64,000 nucleotides of DNA from Oceanospirillaceae bacterium (lineage in GTDB: Bacteria > Pseudomonadota > Gammaproteobacteria > Pseudomonadales > Litoribrevibacteraceae). Position 1 is the first letter of the stretch. Each line of letters opens with the position of its first letter. Of the stretch, positions 63,837-64,000 are shown in pieces. The notes beneath the pieces are model-generated. The model was not told where the DNA came from, made no database searches, and was given only the letters and a program-made list of their open reading frames with translations. The position numbers and the translations under genes were made by a program. The DNA lies in contig JADFAD010000012.1 in NCBI GenBank assembly GCA_015665455.1, forward strand, positions 134,190-198,189, read 5' to 3'.

Positions 63837-64000
63837 GTGCGTCCTTGGTTGAGACACTGGTTGTTACTAAGCACTTGAGGTTTAAGTATTTTGTCTCACA
63901 GCTCTTTAAGAATTTGTTCAGATAATTCGTGTGGGCACTTACTGATGTGTTGAAGGACATATAGATGTAAGTGACTCATGAATAGATTTGTTTTATGCAG
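63837..64000 (+). other. rRNA operon leader with boxA (16S lies beyond the window)
   Basis: GCTCTTTAAGAATTTG (from 63901) matches boxA, and CAGATAATTCGTGTGGGCAC (63920-63939) is the conserved antitermination-leader sequence ahead of 16S rRNA in gammaproteobacteria. The 16S gene itself should begin just past the right edge. Confidence 0.85.

Overview
This window looks like a chromosomal segment of a marine gammaproteobacterium, most likely Oceanospirillales-like. This is an inference from the genes and from base composition; no 16S sequence is inside the window. The clearest landmarks are the corB-ypjD / ffh-rpsP-rimM-trmD-rplS block, the Pseudomonas-type order xerD-dsbC ... hom-thrC ... recJ, a 4.5S SRP RNA gene, and the double promoter and boxA leader of an rRNA operon at the right edge.

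Layout. 1-8.9 kb is housekeeping: a truncated unknown gene, CorB and YpjD (leftward), then SRP GTPase Ffh, ribosomal protein S16, RimM, TrmD, L19, XerD and DsbC. 8.9-18 kb is an accessory insert between dsbC and hom. It holds a TetR-controlled RND efflux pair, a secreted gamma-glutamyltransferase, and a LysR regulator divergent from two hotdog thioesterases. 18-24 kb has threonine biosynthesis (hom, thrC), a periplasmic solute-binding protein, recJ and two small proteins. 24-28.3 kb has an exported DJ-1/PfpI protein facing a MocR/PdxR-type regulator, a MarR regulator with a MAPEG protein, and a decayed DUF1761 gene. 28.4-32.7 kb is a TRAP-type transporter set (TatT-like lipoprotein, binding protein, large permease). 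32.7-37.7 kb has YdcH, a DUF2489 protein, a MATE exporter, an ABC1/UbiB kinase-like protein, a RomA-like metallo-hydrolase and ffs.

38-46.7 kb is a repeat-rich accessory zone. A REP-associated (Y1, HUH) transposase sits in a 1.3-kb element whose ends (GGACA...CC / GG...TGTCC) recur in two ~240-bp non-autonomous copies and several solo ends. Between these ends lie unrelated genes: a kinase-like phosphotransferase, an A+T-rich orphan, an OafA-type acyltransferase with a 9-bp repeat at its start, a TetR/NAD(P)H-oxidoreductase pair and an EAL response regulator. Most right ends are followed by a short tandem duplication of the flanking DNA.

46.7-56 kb has SOS-type yebG with a LexA box, a porin, a 1972-residue BvgS-like hybrid kinase and an HD-GYP response regulator. 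With the EAL protein these suggest local cyclic-di-GMP control. 56-63.4 kb carries a leftward metabolic cluster: a bacterial lipoxygenase, a VioB/RebD-type ferritin-like protein, a LodA/GoxA-type quinoprotein amino-acid oxidase and its LodB flavoprotein partner. The combination with a lipoxygenase is unusual and is the best candidate here for an uncharacterised system.

Many starts were moved from the longest open frame to a start with a ribosome binding site. Domain calls come from motif recognition, not database searches.
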